Of a stretch of DNA of 64,000 nucleotides, positions 26,533 to 37,937 are shown in pieces; the stretch's first letter is position 1, and each line of letters starts with the position of its first letter. The stretch is from Hyphomicrobiales bacterium. Lineage in GTDB: Bacteria > Pseudomonadota > Alphaproteobacteria > Rhizobiales > Rhizobiaceae. The stretch is from NCBI GenBank assembly GCA_900472575.1, contig UCIV01000024.1:186001-250000 (forward strand), in the 5' to 3' direction. The translations under genes were made by a program, and so were the position numbers. Below the pieces are notes generated by a model. That model ran no database searches, was not told the origin of the DNA, and saw only the letters and a program-made list of their open reading frames with translations.

Positions 26533-28050
26533 ATGTCAGAACAAGTGAGCCGCTGGGATGTCTTCGAGTTCTCTGCCAAAGGTCCAGCAGGCGGCAATCC
26601 CTATCTCGACGTCAGTTTCGCAGCGACATTCTCGCTCGGCAATCGCGACGTGACGGTTCCCGGCTTCTATGACGGTGACGGCGTCTACAAGGTGCGCTTC
26701 TGCCCGGACACCGAGGGTGCCTGGCGCTTCGTCACGACGTCAACCGACAAGGCGCTTGAAGGCTTGAACGGTCAGCTCGCTGTCGGTCCTGCCAAATCGG
26801 GCGTTCATGGCCCGGTACGGGTGCGCAACCAGTTTCACTTCGCCTATGCCGATGGCAAGCCATACCTGCCATTCGGCACGACCTGCTATGCCTGGACGCA
26901 CCAGACGGTCGGGCTGCAGGAGCAGACCTTCAAGACGCTCGAGACGGCGCCGTTCAACAAGATTCGCATGGGCGTATTCCCGAAGGACTATATCTACAAC
27001 ACCAACGAGCCGCTCTTCGACGTCTATGAAAAGCGCGCCGATGGCAGCCATGACATGGACCGGCCGAATTTCGAATGCTTCCGGCATTTCGAAGCCCAGA
27101 TCGGCCGCCTGATGGAAATGGGGATCGAGGCCGACATCATCCTCTTCCATCCCTATGACCGCTGGGGCTATTGCACGATGACGGAGGAGCAGGATTTCCG
27201 CTATCTCCGCTATATCGTCGCGCGCATCGCCGCCTACCGAAATGTCTGGTGGTCGCTCGCCAACGAATACGATTTTCTTCTCGACACGAAGCCGATGGAG
27301 CGCTGGGACCGGTTCTTCCAGATCATCGAGGAAGGCGATCCGCTCCGTCATCCGAAGGCGATCCACAATGGTGACGTGGACAAGAATTACGATCACCGCA
27401 AACCGTGGGTGGATCACGTCTGCATCCAGAACTGGGACGTCAAGAAGACGCTCGACTGGCGCGCCGCCTATGGCAAGCCTGTCGTCAACGACGAACCGGA
27501 ATATGAAGGCAATATCCCGAAGGAATGGGGCAATATAGACGGCCACGAGCTGATCCACCGCTATTGGCTGACCCTTTGCCGTGGCGGCTATATCGGTCAC
27601 GGCGAAACATTCCTCGATGCCAATGACGAACTCTGGTGGGCAAAGGGCGGCGTGCTGCATGGCGAGGCACCGGCGCGTATCGACTTCCTCCGCAAGATCT
27701 TCGAGGAGGATGCCGTCAATGGCCTGACCCCCATGCTGGAACGGGGCACGACCTACAAGCGCGTGTCCGCGGCTCAGGATGGCGACGTCCGTTACATCTA
27801 TTTCGGCGAACACCAGCCGGTCGAATGGGCGCTCGGCCTGCCGGAAGAGGATGGCGACTGGGAGATCGATCTCATCGACGTCTGGAATATGACGGTCACG
27901 CCGCTGGAAAAAGGACCGCTGCCGAAGGTTCACCCGCAGCGCATTACCGGTGGTTCTCATATCACCAACCAGTTTGCCGCCGCGTTCGGGCTGACATTGC
28001 CGGGCCGGCCATATCTTGCCGTGCGCATACGTCCACGCAAGACGCATTAG
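26533..28050 (+). CDS. DUF5060 / apiosidase-like (GH140-like) glycoside hydrolase
   Basis: A 505-residue protein. Residues about 5-85 are a DUF5060-type beta domain (DVTVPGFYDGDGVYKVRF). Residues about 95-410 form a TIM barrel of the PF13204 apiosidase-like family (DGKPYLPFGTTCYAW), with Asn244-Glu245 in WWSLANEYD as likely acid/base and Glu321 or Glu323 in NDEPEYEG as likely nucleophile, the clan A pattern. A DUF5605-like C-terminal beta domain follows. There is no signal peptide, so the enzyme is cytoplasmic and should act on glycosides after import. It lies inside the ABC operon, next to the candidate apiose pathway. Family assignment is by pattern; the apioside substrate is inferred. Confidence 0.75.
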   Translation: MSEQVSRWDVFEFSAKGPAGGNPYLDVSFAATFSLGNRDVTVPGFYDGDGVYKVRFCPDTEGAWRFVTTSTDKALEGLNGQLAVGPAKSGVHGPVRVRNQFHFAYADGKPYLPFGTTCYAWTHQTVGLQEQTFKTLETAPFNKIRMGVFPKDYIYNTNEPLFDVYEKRADGSHDMDRPNFECFRHFEAQIGRLMEMGIEADIILFHPYDRWGYCTMTEEQDFRYLRYIVARIAAYRNVWWSLANEYDFLLDTKPMERWDRFFQIIEEGDPLRHPKAIHNGDVDKNYDHRKPWVDHVCIQNWDVKKTLDWRAAYGKPVVNDEPEYEGNIPKEWGNIDGHELIHRYWLTLCRGGYIGHGETFLDANDELWWAKGGVLHGEAPARIDFLRKIFEEDAVNGLTPMLERGTTYKRVSAAQDGDVRYIYFGEHQPVEWALGLPEEDGDWEIDLIDVWNMTVTPLEKGPLPKVHPQRITGGSHITNQFAAAFGLTLPGRPYLAVRIRPRKTH

Positions 28051-28062
28051 AGAGGTATCATC

Positions 28063-29121
28063 ATGGCGACGGTTCAAGTCTCCGATCTGCGCAAGAGCTT
28101 TGGTGCGCTCGAAGTGGTCAAGGGTGTTTCGATCGACATCCGGGATGGGGAATTCCTCATCCTGGTTGGCCCGTCGGGCTGCGGCAAGTCGACCCTTCTC
28201 AGAATGATCGCCGGCCTTGAGGACATATCCGCAGGGCGTATCGATATCGGCGGGCGTGTGGTCAACACGCTGTCGCCGAAGGAACGGAACATCGCCATGG
28301 TGTTCCAGAACTATGCGCTCTATCCGCAGATGACGGTTGCCCAGAACATGGGCTTTTCGCTGGAAATCTCCGGCATGAAAAAGGCCGAGATCGACAAGAA
28401 GGTTGCGGAAGCATCCGAAATTCTCGGACTGACCCCGCTCCTGCAACGCAAGCCGTCGCAATTGTCCGGCGGCCAGCGCCAGCGCGTCGCCATGGGCCGC
28501 GCGATCGTTCGCGATCCCGACGTCTTCCTGTTCGACGAACCGCTTTCCAACCTCGATGCCAAGCTGCGTGTGCAGATGCGCGCCGAGATCAAGGCGCTTC
28601 ACCAAAGACTGGCGTCGACCATCGTCTATGTCACCCACGACCAGGTCGAGGCGATGACCATGGCCGATCGAATCGTCGTCATGCGCGGGGGCTGCGTCGA
28701 ACAGATCGGTACGCCGCTGGAACTGTACGACCGTCCAGATAACATGTTCGTGGCCGGCTTCCTCGGATCGCCTTCAATGAACTTTTTGCGCGGCAAGATC
28801 GAGGGCCAGTCCCTTCTTCTTCCGGGCGGAGAGCGACTGGCGCTGCCATCGCTGCCGAAGGGTGGAAGCAGTGGTGACGTCGTGGTTGGCATCCGTCCGC
28901 AAGGCTTTGCCGTAGGCACGCAGGATGGCGCCAAGGCGACGATCAAGGTGGTTGAGCCGACCGGCGCAGACACGCATGTTCTGGCCGATGTCGGCGGCAC
29001 GGAAGTCACCTGTGTCGTCAACGACCGGGTGGATTTTGCGCCCGGTGAGGAGATCCGTCTGTCGATCAGTTCCGCCAAGGTCCACTTCTTCGATCCCGCG
29101 AGTGAAGTTCGGCTCGACTGA
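28063..29121 (+). CDS. sugar ABC transporter ATPase (UgpC/MsmK family)
   Basis: A 352-residue ATPase with Walker A GPSGCGKST, Q-loop VFQNYALYP, signature LSGGQRQRV, Walker B VFLFDEPLSNLD and switch His in THDQVEAMT. A C-terminal OB-type regulatory domain (about 240-350) has the VGIRPQGF motif. It energises the CUT1 transporter coded by the three genes before the hydrolase. The gene is the last of the operon, 12 bases after the hydrolase stop. Confidence 0.92.
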   Translation: MATVQVSDLRKSFGALEVVKGVSIDIRDGEFLILVGPSGCGKSTLLRMIAGLEDISAGRIDIGGRVVNTLSPKERNIAMVFQNYALYPQMTVAQNMGFSLEISGMKKAEIDKKVAEASEILGLTPLLQRKPSQLSGGQRQRVAMGRAIVRDPDVFLFDEPLSNLDAKLRVQMRAEIKALHQRLASTIVYVTHDQVEAMTMADRIVVMRGGCVEQIGTPLELYDRPDNMFVAGFLGSPSMNFLRGKIEGQSLLLPGGERLALPSLPKGGSSGDVVVGIRPQGFAVGTQDGAKATIKVVEPTGADTHVLADVGGTEVTCVVNDRVDFAPGEEIRLSISSAKVHFFDPASEVRLD

Positions 29122-29228
29122 GGTGAAGCCGACTGCAAGCCCGCGAGATTGAGCCATCCGATTTCCCGCGGTGCTTGCATCACCCACTTGACCGGCCAAC
29201 CGGCCTGTCATAGCCTCATCGCATTCAC

Positions 29229-29318
29229 CAGGGGTGTCCCGGCAAGGGGCTGAGATTCTGCTATCGCGCGCAGTGACCCGTTGAACCTGATCCAGTTCAT
29301 ACTGGCGTAGGGACGGTG
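29229..29318 (+). ncRNA. TPP riboswitch (THI box) in the thiC leader
   Basis: The two conserved TPP aptamer blocks are present: AGGGGTGTCC with GGGGCTGAGATTCTG on the 5' side, then GACCCGTTGAACCTGATC, CAGTTCATACTGGCGTAGGG and ACGGTGC on the 3' side. It lies about 110 bases before thiC, as in the thi box of rhizobial thiC leaders. Confidence 0.97.
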
Positions 29319-29392
29319 CAAAACGCTGCGATAATTCTCAAATCCGTAACCCGGATTCCGTGATCGGCGTTCTTCCATCTTTCCGGCTCTAG

Positions 29393-31251
<1,859 letters not shown>

Positions 31252-31252
<1 letters not shown>

Positions 31253-32238
31253 TGTCTCTGTTTCTCGTCAAAGGGGCCGGCGTTGCCGGCCTCACTTTGG
31301 CTTATGAGCTTCTCAGGCGCGGCGAAGATGTCGATATCGTCGACTATCAGGATGTCATCGGCCAGGGCGCATCGCATTTTGCCGGCGGCATGCTGGCGCC
31401 CTATTGCGAGCGCGAGGCGGCGGAAGAGATCGTGCTGACGCTCGGGCTCGATGCCGCCGACTGGTGGGACAAGGCGGTGCCGGGGGCTGTCATCCGCAAC
31501 GGTACGCTGGTGGTGGCGCAGCCGCGCGATTTGGCCGATCTCACTCGGTTTGCTTCCCGCACGCGCAGTCATGCCTGGCTTGATAGGAACGGAATAGCCG
31601 ATCTCGAACCGTCGCTTGCCGGGCGGTTCGAGAAGGCGCTGTTCTTCGAAGGTGAGGCGCATCTCGATCCGCGACGGGCATTGGCGGGGCTGGCCAAGGC
31701 GATCCGCAATCATGGTGGGGAGTTCCATCTCGGCTGGGGGCCGCCGCCGAAAAAGAACTATACCGCCGTCCTCGATTGCACTGGCCCGGCGGCCATCCCC
31801 AACATTCCGGGCCTTCGCGGCGTGCGCGGTGAAATGCTGTATCTCGAAACCGCAGAGGTGGCGCTGTCGCGGCCGGTGAGGATGCTGCATCCGCGCCACC
31901 CGATCTATGTCGTGCCGCGCGATGACCATCGTTTCATGGTCGGCGCAACGATGATCGAGACGGAGGATGACGGGCCGATTTCGGCGCGCTCACTGATGGA
32001 GTTGCTGAATGCAGCCTATGCGCTGCATCCGGCCTTCGGCGAGGCGCGGGTGGTGGAAACCGGCGTCGGCATTCGCCCCGCATTCGACGACAATGTTCCG
32101 CGCGTGGTGGAGACGGAAAGCGGGCTGGCGATTGCCGGCATGCATCGCCACGGTTTTCTGCTGGCGCCAGCCATGGCGAAAAAGGCCGCCAGCCGGCTTT
32201 CCAATGCCTATGTCCCGCAAGAGGAGCTTATCCCATGA
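31252..32238 (+). CDS. thiO: glycine oxidase ThiO
   Basis: A 328-residue FAD-dependent amine oxidase. The N-terminal dinucleotide fold is KGAGVAGLTLAYELLRRG (GxGxxG), and ASHFAGGMLAPYCE is characteristic of ThiO. It oxidises glycine to the imine used for the thiazole ring. It lies between thiC and thiS with 1-base and 4-base overlaps, so the operon is tightly coupled. Confidence 0.93.
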
Positions 32239-32432
32239 ACCTCATCGTCAATGGAGAAAGGCAGTTTCTGGAGGCGGGTACGCTCGCTGATCTGCTGGTT
32301 GCTCTGGAATATGAGGGCGACTGGCTGGCGACGGCCATCAACGGCGATCTCGTCCATCGTGAAGACCGGGCAGACACGCGCCTCGCAGAGGGCGACCGGA
32401 TCGAAATCCTCTCCCCCATGCAGGGAGGCTGA
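32235..32432 (+). CDS. thiS: sulfur carrier protein ThiS
   Basis: A 65-residue beta-grasp protein ending in the required Gly-Gly (SPMQGG), which is adenylated and turned into a thiocarboxylate. The start overlaps the thiO stop by 4 bases. No thiF adenylyltransferase gene is in this operon, so activation must use a ThiF/MoeB-type enzyme coded elsewhere. Confidence 0.95.
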   Translation: MNLIVNGERQFLEAGTLADLLVALEYEGDWLATAINGDLVHREDRADTRLAEGDRIEILSPMQGG

Positions 32433-32435
32433 ACC

Positions 32436-33209
32436 ATGCTGAAACTCTACGATATCGAATTGTCCTCGCGCCTGCTGCTCGGCACCGCGCGTTATCCGTC
32501 ACCGGCCATTCTTTCCGAGGCGGTCAAGCGCTCGAGCGCCGGCATCGTCACCGTCTCGCTGCGTCGCGAGACTTCCGGCGGCAAGACGGGCGGCGCGTTT
32601 TTCGAGCTGATCCGTCAATTGGGCGTGCGCATTCTGCCCAATACCGCCGGATGCCACAGCGCATCGGAGGCGGTGTTGACGGCCAAAATGGCGCGGGAAG
32701 TGTTCGGCACCAACTGGATCAAGCTCGAAGTCATCGGCCATCATGACAGCCTGCAGCCGGATGTCTTCGAACTGGTCGAGGCCGCGCGCATTCTCACCGA
32801 TGAGGGATTTGAGGTTTTTCCCTATACGACGGATGACTTGATTGTCGGCGAAAAACTGCTGGCCGCAGGTTGCCGGGTGCTGATGCCCTGGTGCGCGCCG
32901 ATCGGTTCGGCGGCAGGGCCGCGCAATCCATCGGCGCTTATCGCCATGCGGGCTGCCTTTCCCGAAATCCCGCTGATCGTTGACGCTGGTCTCGGCCGGC
33001 CGTCGCACGCGGCCACGGTCATGGAACTGGGTTACGACGCCGTGTTGCTCAACACGGCAGTTGCTGGTGCAGGTGACCCGCCGGCCATGGCGGAAGCGTT
33101 CGCCAAGGCAATCGATGCCGGTCGCCTCGGCTATCTCTCCGGAATGCTGGAGCCGCGCGACATGGCAGTGCCTTCCACCCCCGTCATCGGCAAGGCGGTG
33201 TTTTCATGA
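32436..33209 (+). CDS. thiG: thiazole synthase
   Basis: A 257-residue TIM-barrel enzyme. The Schiff-base Lys lies in NWIKLEVIG, and [24 protein letters not shown] and AVLLNTAV are conserved ThiG blocks. It joins deoxyxylulose phosphate, the ThiO imine and ThiS sulfur into thiazole phosphate. It starts 3 bases after thiS and overlaps thiE by 4 bases. Confidence 0.97.
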   Translation: MLKLYDIELSSRLLLGTARYPSPAILSEAVKRSSAGIVTVSLRRETSGGKTGGAFFELIRQLGVRILPNTAGCHSASEAVLTAKMAREVFGTNWIKLEVIGHHDSLQPDVFELVEAARILTDEGFEVFPYTTDDLIVGEKLLAAGCRVLMPWCAPIGSAAGPRNPSALIAMRAAFPEIPLIVDAGLGRPSHAATVMELGYDAVLLNTAVAGAGDPPAMAEAFAKAIDAGRLGYLSGMLEPRDMAVPSTPVIGKAVFS

Positions 33210-33835
33210 GGCTCGATCCTTTCTACCTCATCGTCGACAGCGCCGATTGGATCGAGCGTCTGGTGCCGCTTGGCGTCAGGCTCGTGCAACTGCGCATCAA
33301 GGACAGGCCCGACACCGTGTTGCGCGCCGAAATTCGTCGCGCGAAGGTTATATGCGCGACCCATGGCTGCCAGCTTGTCGTCAACGATTACTGGCAGCTG
33401 GCAATCGAGGAAGGGTGCGACTTCATCCATCTCGGCCAGGAGGATCTGGCCGCAGCCGATCTCGACGCCATTCGCCGGGCGGAATTGAAGCTCGGCATCT
33501 CGACCCATGATATCGCCGAACTCGATACGGCTCTTGCCGCAAGGCCGGATTATATCGCGCTAGGCCCCGTCTGGCCGACCATCCTGAAAAAGATGAAATG
33601 GCAGCCGCAGGGCGTCGAGCGTGTTGTCGAGTGGAAACGGCGGATCGGCGATCTCCCGCTGGTCGCCATCGGCGGCATTACCACTGATGGCGCGCCGCTT
33701 GTCCTTGAACAGGGGGCGGAAAGCGCCGCAGTGGTCACCGACATCGTGCTCCACGAAAACCCGGAGGCTCGCACCCTCGAATGGCTGGCGGTGACGGCTG
33801 CGTGGCGGCACGAGTTGGAGATGCAGCGCGGATGA
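33206..33835 (+). CDS. thiE: thiamine phosphate synthase
   Basis: A 209-residue TIM barrel. [37 protein letters not shown] and [18 protein letters not shown] are the ThiE substrate and phosphate loops. It couples HMP pyrophosphate to thiazole phosphate. It closes the thiCOSGE operon; thiD and thiM are not in the window. A long inverted repeat follows 3 bases after the stop. Confidence 0.93.
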   Translation: MRLDPFYLIVDSADWIERLVPLGVRLVQLRIKDRPDTVLRAEIRRAKVICATHGCQLVVNDYWQLAIEEGCDFIHLGQEDLAAADLDAIRRAELKLGISTHDIAELDTALAARPDYIALGPVWPTILKKMKWQPQGVERVVEWKRRIGDLPLVAIGGITTDGAPLVLEQGAESAAVVTDIVLHENPEARTLEWLAVTAAWRHELEMQRG

Positions 33836-33838
33836 AGG

Positions 33839-33889
33839 TTTCATGACAGGACCTGTGTATGCTGGTTCCTGTCAAAACCTGTCATGAAA
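33839..33889 (+). terminator. long inverted repeat after thiE, with alternative pairing
   Basis: TTTCATGACAGG (33839-33850) pairs perfectly with CCTGTCATGAAA (33878-33889) across a 27-base loop. The same left arm can instead pair, with one bulge, to GGTTCCTGTCA (33864-33874). The structure may end the thi transcript or act as a switch for the downstream ABC operon. No U run follows, so a simple terminator is not certain. Confidence 0.5.
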
Positions 33890-34032
33890 GCGTTATGGGA
33901 GGACAGTAGAGACGGTCCCGATTGGTTCGCACTTGCACGGCTGTGCAGTCGTCGATCAGCGCCGCCTCCGGTCATATTTCGATTGAGTTGGCGGTTCCCA
34001 ATTTTACTCGCCCGACTGAATCGGAGATAAAG

Positions 34033-35184
34033 ATGAAACGCCGTACTTTTATGATGTCCGCAGCCGGTGCCGCCGCCGGTCTTGCTCTGGCTCCGCGCAT
34101 GAGCTTTGCCGCCAAGGGCCAGATCGACTGGTACACCAGCTCGGACACCAATATTCTCGATTTCTGGACCAATATCGTTAAGCCCGGCTTCGAGGCTGCC
34201 AATCCGGGCCTCAAGCTCAACCTCGTCGATGCAGGCGACGGCGCCGGCATCATCGCGATCGGCGAGCGCGCAATCGCCGCCAAGCAGACCAATGCCGATC
34301 CGCAGGCCGACTATTTCGAATCCGCCGACGCGCTTCTGCCGGCCGGCGCCATCAAGGCTGGTGTCTACACCAATATCAAGGCTGCCGGTCTTTCCAACTA
34401 TTCTAAGGTCAATCCGCTTGCCATCGAAAGCGAATACAGCCTGCCTTACCGCGGTTCGCAGGTTCTGCTCGCCTATGACACGACCAAGCTGAAGCCGGCC
34501 GACGCGCCAAAAACCTGGGACGCGCTCGTCACCTGGATCAAGGCCAATCCGGGCCAGTTCGTCTATAACCGTCCCGACAAGGGCGGTTCGGGCGGCAATT
34601 TCGTCCGCCGCGCCATCCATCAGGCAAACGGCCTCGACCCGAAGGCATTCAAGGTCGACAACTATACCCAGGAATTCGGCGACGAAGCGCTCGGCAAGGC
34701 CTGGAAGCTTCTGGCCGATATCGCGCCGCATCTTTACGACAAGGGCGCTTACTCCTCAGGCAACACCCAGTCGCTGCAGCTGCTTTCCCAGGGCGTCGTC
34801 ACCATGATCCCGGTCTGGTCCGACCAGGTTCTGCAGGCGATCGAGCAGGGCGTGCTGCCGGCTGAAACCGGTCTGGTACAGCTTCAGGATCTGGCGCTTT
34901 GCGGCGGTTTTACCCGCTCCGTCGTCATCGAGAATGGTGCAAACCACGAGGCTTCGCTGAAGCTCGCCGATTTCATGCTGTCGGAAGAAATGCAGAGCGC
35001 CATTCTCACCGAACTCGGCGGTTTCCCGGGCGTTTCCTGGGATCACGTCTCGGCAGACCTGCGCAAGAAGTTCGCAGACATCATCCCGCAGTCGATCCCG
35101 ACCTTCCCGGGCGGCAAGTGGGAAGCAGCCATCAATGACGGCTGGTATCGCCACGTGGCTCCGAACGTCGACCGCAAGTCGTGA
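34033..35184 (+). CDS. ABC transporter substrate-binding protein (iron/polyamine/phospho-compound class)
   Basis: A 383-residue exported protein with a Tat-like leader (MKRRTFMMSAAG, hydrophobic to about residue 26, ending MSFA/AK). The mature start IDWYTSSDTNILDFW and the pattern NRPDKGGSGGNFVRRA place it in the type II binding-protein class that includes FbpA, AfuA, PhnS and PotD relatives. GGAGATAAAG precedes ATG 34033; the frame upstream is not protein-like. The operon also codes a glycerophosphodiesterase and an inositol-phosphatase-family enzyme, so a phosphorylated organic compound is the likely ligand (inference), not Fe3+. Confidence 0.85.
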   Translation: MKRRTFMMSAAGAAAGLALAPRMSFAAKGQIDWYTSSDTNILDFWTNIVKPGFEAANPGLKLNLVDAGDGAGIIAIGERAIAAKQTNADPQADYFESADALLPAGAIKAGVYTNIKAAGLSNYSKVNPLAIESEYSLPYRGSQVLLAYDTTKLKPADAPKTWDALVTWIKANPGQFVYNRPDKGGSGGNFVRRAIHQANGLDPKAFKVDNYTQEFGDEALGKAWKLLADIAPHLYDKGAYSSGNTQSLQLLSQGVVTMIPVWSDQVLQAIEQGVLPAETGLVQLQDLALCGGFTRSVVIENGANHEASLKLADFMLSEEMQSAILTELGGFPGVSWDHVSADLRKKFADIIPQSIPTFPGGKWEAAINDGWYRHVAPNVDRKS

Positions 35185-36065
35185 GCGAATTCGTCGAAAA
35201 AGCGGTTTCGGTACCCACCGAAACCGCAGCAGGCAGGAGGCCCATCGGCCTCCTGCTTGTCGCCATACCCGTTTTTCTGGTGATCTGGCTCGTCATCTGG
35301 CCTGCCATCAACGCAATCAGCCGCACGATCTGGCGCACGGATGCCGATGGTCATTCCAGTTTCGATCTGTCGAGCTACGCGTTTTTCTTTTCCGATCGCT
35401 ACAGCCTCGACAACCTGGCCGTCACGCTCTGGACGACGCTTGTCTGCGCTGTCCTGCTTCTGGTCATCTGCCTGCCGATCGCGCTATATCTGCGTTTTTC
35501 GCACGGTCGTCTGCCGGCCTATGTGCAGGCGCTCGCGATCCTGCCGATGTTCGTGCCGTCGATCATCCTGGCCTTCGCCTTCATCCGCGTGCTCGGCCCC
35601 AATGGCATGGTAGATATCCTCTTGAATGCAGTCGGACTGCCAAAGATCCGCACGCCCTATCTCACGCCATGGGGGCCGGTCATCGGTCTTGTGTGGGATA
35701 ATATTCCGCTGACTGTCCTGATCCTGCTTTCGGGTCTCGGCAGTGTCGCCAACCAGTCCATCGAGGCTGCGCGCGATGTCGGTGCCAATACCATCCGGGT
35801 TTTCTGGCACATCATCCTGCCGCGCATTTCAAACTCCATCCTCGTGGCGCTTTCCTTTTCGGTGCTCGGTATCTTTTCGTCCTTCACGCTTCCCTATCTG
35901 CTCGGTCCGGCCTCGCCGGAAATGCTCGGCCCCTTCATGCAGCGCACGCTGCGCGATGTGCAGGACCCGATCGGCGCCATGACGCAGGCCGTCGTCGCCT
36001 TCGGCTTCTGCATCCTGTTCGGACTGTTTTATGTGCGCTCCGTCGCCAGAAACCGGGGGAAATGA
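35181..36065 (+). CDS. ABC transporter permease (PotB/FbpB class)
   Basis: A 294-residue protein with six predicted helices and the EAA-type loop SIEAARDVGANTIRVFWHIIL. The start overlaps the binding-protein stop by 4 bases. It forms half of the membrane channel with the next gene. Confidence 0.9.
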   Translation: MSEFVEKAVSVPTETAAGRRPIGLLLVAIPVFLVIWLVIWPAINAISRTIWRTDADGHSSFDLSSYAFFFSDRYSLDNLAVTLWTTLVCAVLLLVICLPIALYLRFSHGRLPAYVQALAILPMFVPSIILAFAFIRVLGPNGMVDILLNAVGLPKIRTPYLTPWGPVIGLVWDNIPLTVLILLSGLGSVANQSIEAARDVGANTIRVFWHIILPRISNSILVALSFSVLGIFSSFTLPYLLGPASPEMLGPFMQRTLRDVQDPIGAMTQAVVAFGFCILFGLFYVRSVARNRGK

Positions 36066-36066
36066 G

Positions 36067-36891
36067 ATGACCTCGCTTACGTCCACGCGCGCGCGCATCG
36101 ACTGGTCCGGCATAGCCTTCGCGGTCCTTCTGACGCTGGTCATCATCGGGCCGCTCGTCGTCGTTGCCACCTGGGCCTTTACCGAGGTCTGGCGTTATCC
36201 CAACATCATTCCGCAGAAATTCGGCTTCCGTTTCTGGGGCCAGACGCTTGGACGACCCGACGTCTGGAACGCGCTGATGCTCAGCCTCAAGCTCTCGACG
36301 GTGGTGACGCTGCTGTCAGCACTGATCTGCTTGCCCGCGGCCTATGCCTTCGCGCGGATGAAATTTCCGGGCCGCGATATCCTGTTCTTCTCCTTCCTTG
36401 CCGGCCACGCCTTTCCGAAATTCGGCCTGCTGGTGGCGATCGCCGCGATCTTCCTGCAGCTCAATCTCATCGGCACCTTCTGGGGCGTCGTGCTGATCCA
36501 GCTGGTCGGTACGCTGATGTTCATGATCTGGATCCCGGTTGCGGCCTTCCAGGCGGTCGATCGGCGCATGGAAGAGGCGGCCCGTGATGTCGGCGCAAGC
36601 CCCTTGCGGGTGTTCTGGTCGATCACCCTGCCGCAGGCGGGACCGACCATTTTTGCCGCCGTGCTGTTGAGCTTCGTCGGCACCTTTTATGAAACCGAAG
36701 GCGCATGGCTGATCGGTGCTCCCGGCATCCGTACCATGCCGGTTCTGATGATCAGCTACATCAACAACCAGATGGTCATCCAGTATGGCGCGGTTCTCTC
36801 GGTGCTTCTCTGGGTCCCCTCGTTCATCGCCCTCATGTTCGCCCGTCGTGTCATCGGTGGCGGCGCATTTGCCCGCGGTTTCGGCGGTTAG
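36067..36891 (+). CDS. ABC transporter permease (PotC/FbpB class)
   Basis: A 274-residue protein with six predicted helices and the EAA loop MEEAARDVGASPLRVFWSIT. I chose ATG 36067, directly after the preceding stop and behind GGGGGAAATGAG. It pairs with the preceding permease. The ATPase gene follows after 8 bases. Confidence 0.88.
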   Translation: MTSLTSTRARIDWSGIAFAVLLTLVIIGPLVVVATWAFTEVWRYPNIIPQKFGFRFWGQTLGRPDVWNALMLSLKLSTVVTLLSALICLPAAYAFARMKFPGRDILFFSFLAGHAFPKFGLLVAIAAIFLQLNLIGTFWGVVLIQLVGTLMFMIWIPVAAFQAVDRRMEEAARDVGASPLRVFWSITLPQAGPTIFAAVLLSFVGTFYETEGAWLIGAPGIRTMPVLMISYINNQMVIQYGAVLSVLLWVPSFIALMFARRVIGGGAFARGFGG

Positions 36892-36899
36892 GAAATATC

Positions 36900-37934
36900 A
36901 TGTCTGTTCTTCATATCGCTGAGGTCACCAAGACCTTTTCCGGCGGCACCCACGCCGTCAACAGCTTCTCGCTGGATGTCGCCGATGGCGAGCTCGTCTG
37001 CCTTCTCGGCCCTTCCGGTTCCGGCAAGTCGACGCTTCTGCGCATGGTCGGCGGCTTCGAACAGCCGACCAGCGGCCGCATCACCATAGATGGCGAAGAT
37101 GTCACCCATCTGCCGCCCGAGCGCCGGCCGACCGGCATGGTGTTCCAGAGCCATGCACTCTGGACCCATATGAACGTCTTCAAGAACCTCGCATTCGGCT
37201 TGAAGCTGCGCCGCATGCCGGCAGGTGAGATCAGGGAAAAGGTCGAGGCCGTGCTCGAACTGGTTGGCCTCGCCGGTTATGGTGATCGCATGACGAACCA
37301 GCTTTCCGGCGGCCAGCAGCAGCGCGTGGCGCTTGCCCGTTCGCTGGTTCTGGAGCCAAAAATCCTGCTTCTCGACGAACCCTTTGCCAGCCTCGACCAG
37401 CATCTGCGCGAGCGACTGCGGGAAGAAGTGCGCGATATCCAGCAGCGGCTCGGCATCACCACCCTGTTCGTCACCCACGGCCAGGATGAGGCGCTTTCCA
37501 TGGCCGATCGCATCGTCGTCATGGCGAACGGCAAGACCGAGCAGATGGGCCGTCCCGATGTCGTTTATCGCGATCCGAAGACGCCTTTTGTCGCAGGTTT
37601 CATCGGCACGATGAACCTCGTTGAAGGCGAGGTCACAAACGGCCAGTTCACCCGTTCTGATTTCACCTTCCCGCTGCCGATCGCCGATGGTCCAGCAACG
37701 CTCGCCATTCGTCCAGAAGCGCTCGATCTCACCGCCTCGGACACGCCGAAGGCGACAGTGCATCGTGTGACCGATTACGGTTCGCACGGTCTGGTCGACC
37801 TTGATCTTGCCGATGGCACGCGGCTGAAATCGATGGTAGCCCATCCCGATCTCTTCCGGACCGGGCAGGGTGTCGATCTTAAGCCCCGCGCCGTCGCCGC
37901 CTATCGCAACAACCAGCAGATTTTCCGGAGCTGA
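36900..37934 (+). CDS. ABC transporter ATPase (PotA/FbpC class)
   Basis: A 344-residue ATPase with Walker A GPSGSGKST, signature LSGGQQQRV, Walker B ILLLDEPFASLD and H-loop FVTHGQDEA, then a TOBE-type C-terminal domain with LAIRPEALDL. TTAGGAA precedes the ATG at 36900. The Q-loop region reads VFQSHALWTHMNV, where most relatives have VFQNYALFP. It powers the transporter of the previous three genes. Confidence 0.92.
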   Translation: MSVLHIAEVTKTFSGGTHAVNSFSLDVADGELVCLLGPSGSGKSTLLRMVGGFEQPTSGRITIDGEDVTHLPPERRPTGMVFQSHALWTHMNVFKNLAFGLKLRRMPAGEIREKVEAVLELVGLAGYGDRMTNQLSGGQQQRVALARSLVLEPKILLLDEPFASLDQHLRERLREEVRDIQQRLGITTLFVTHGQDEALSMADRIVVMANGKTEQMGRPDVVYRDPKTPFVAGFIGTMNLVEGEVTNGQFTRSDFTFPLPIADGPATLAIRPEALDLTASDTPKATVHRVTDYGSHGLVDLDLADGTRLKSMVAHPDLFRTGQGVDLKPRAVAAYRNNQQIFRS

Positions 37935-37937
37935 CCC

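Noticed and set aside
26740-28638. 632-codon frame antisense to the GH140-like and ATPase genes
   Set aside because: Length comes from the codon bias of the real genes; it spans two genes and has no domain.
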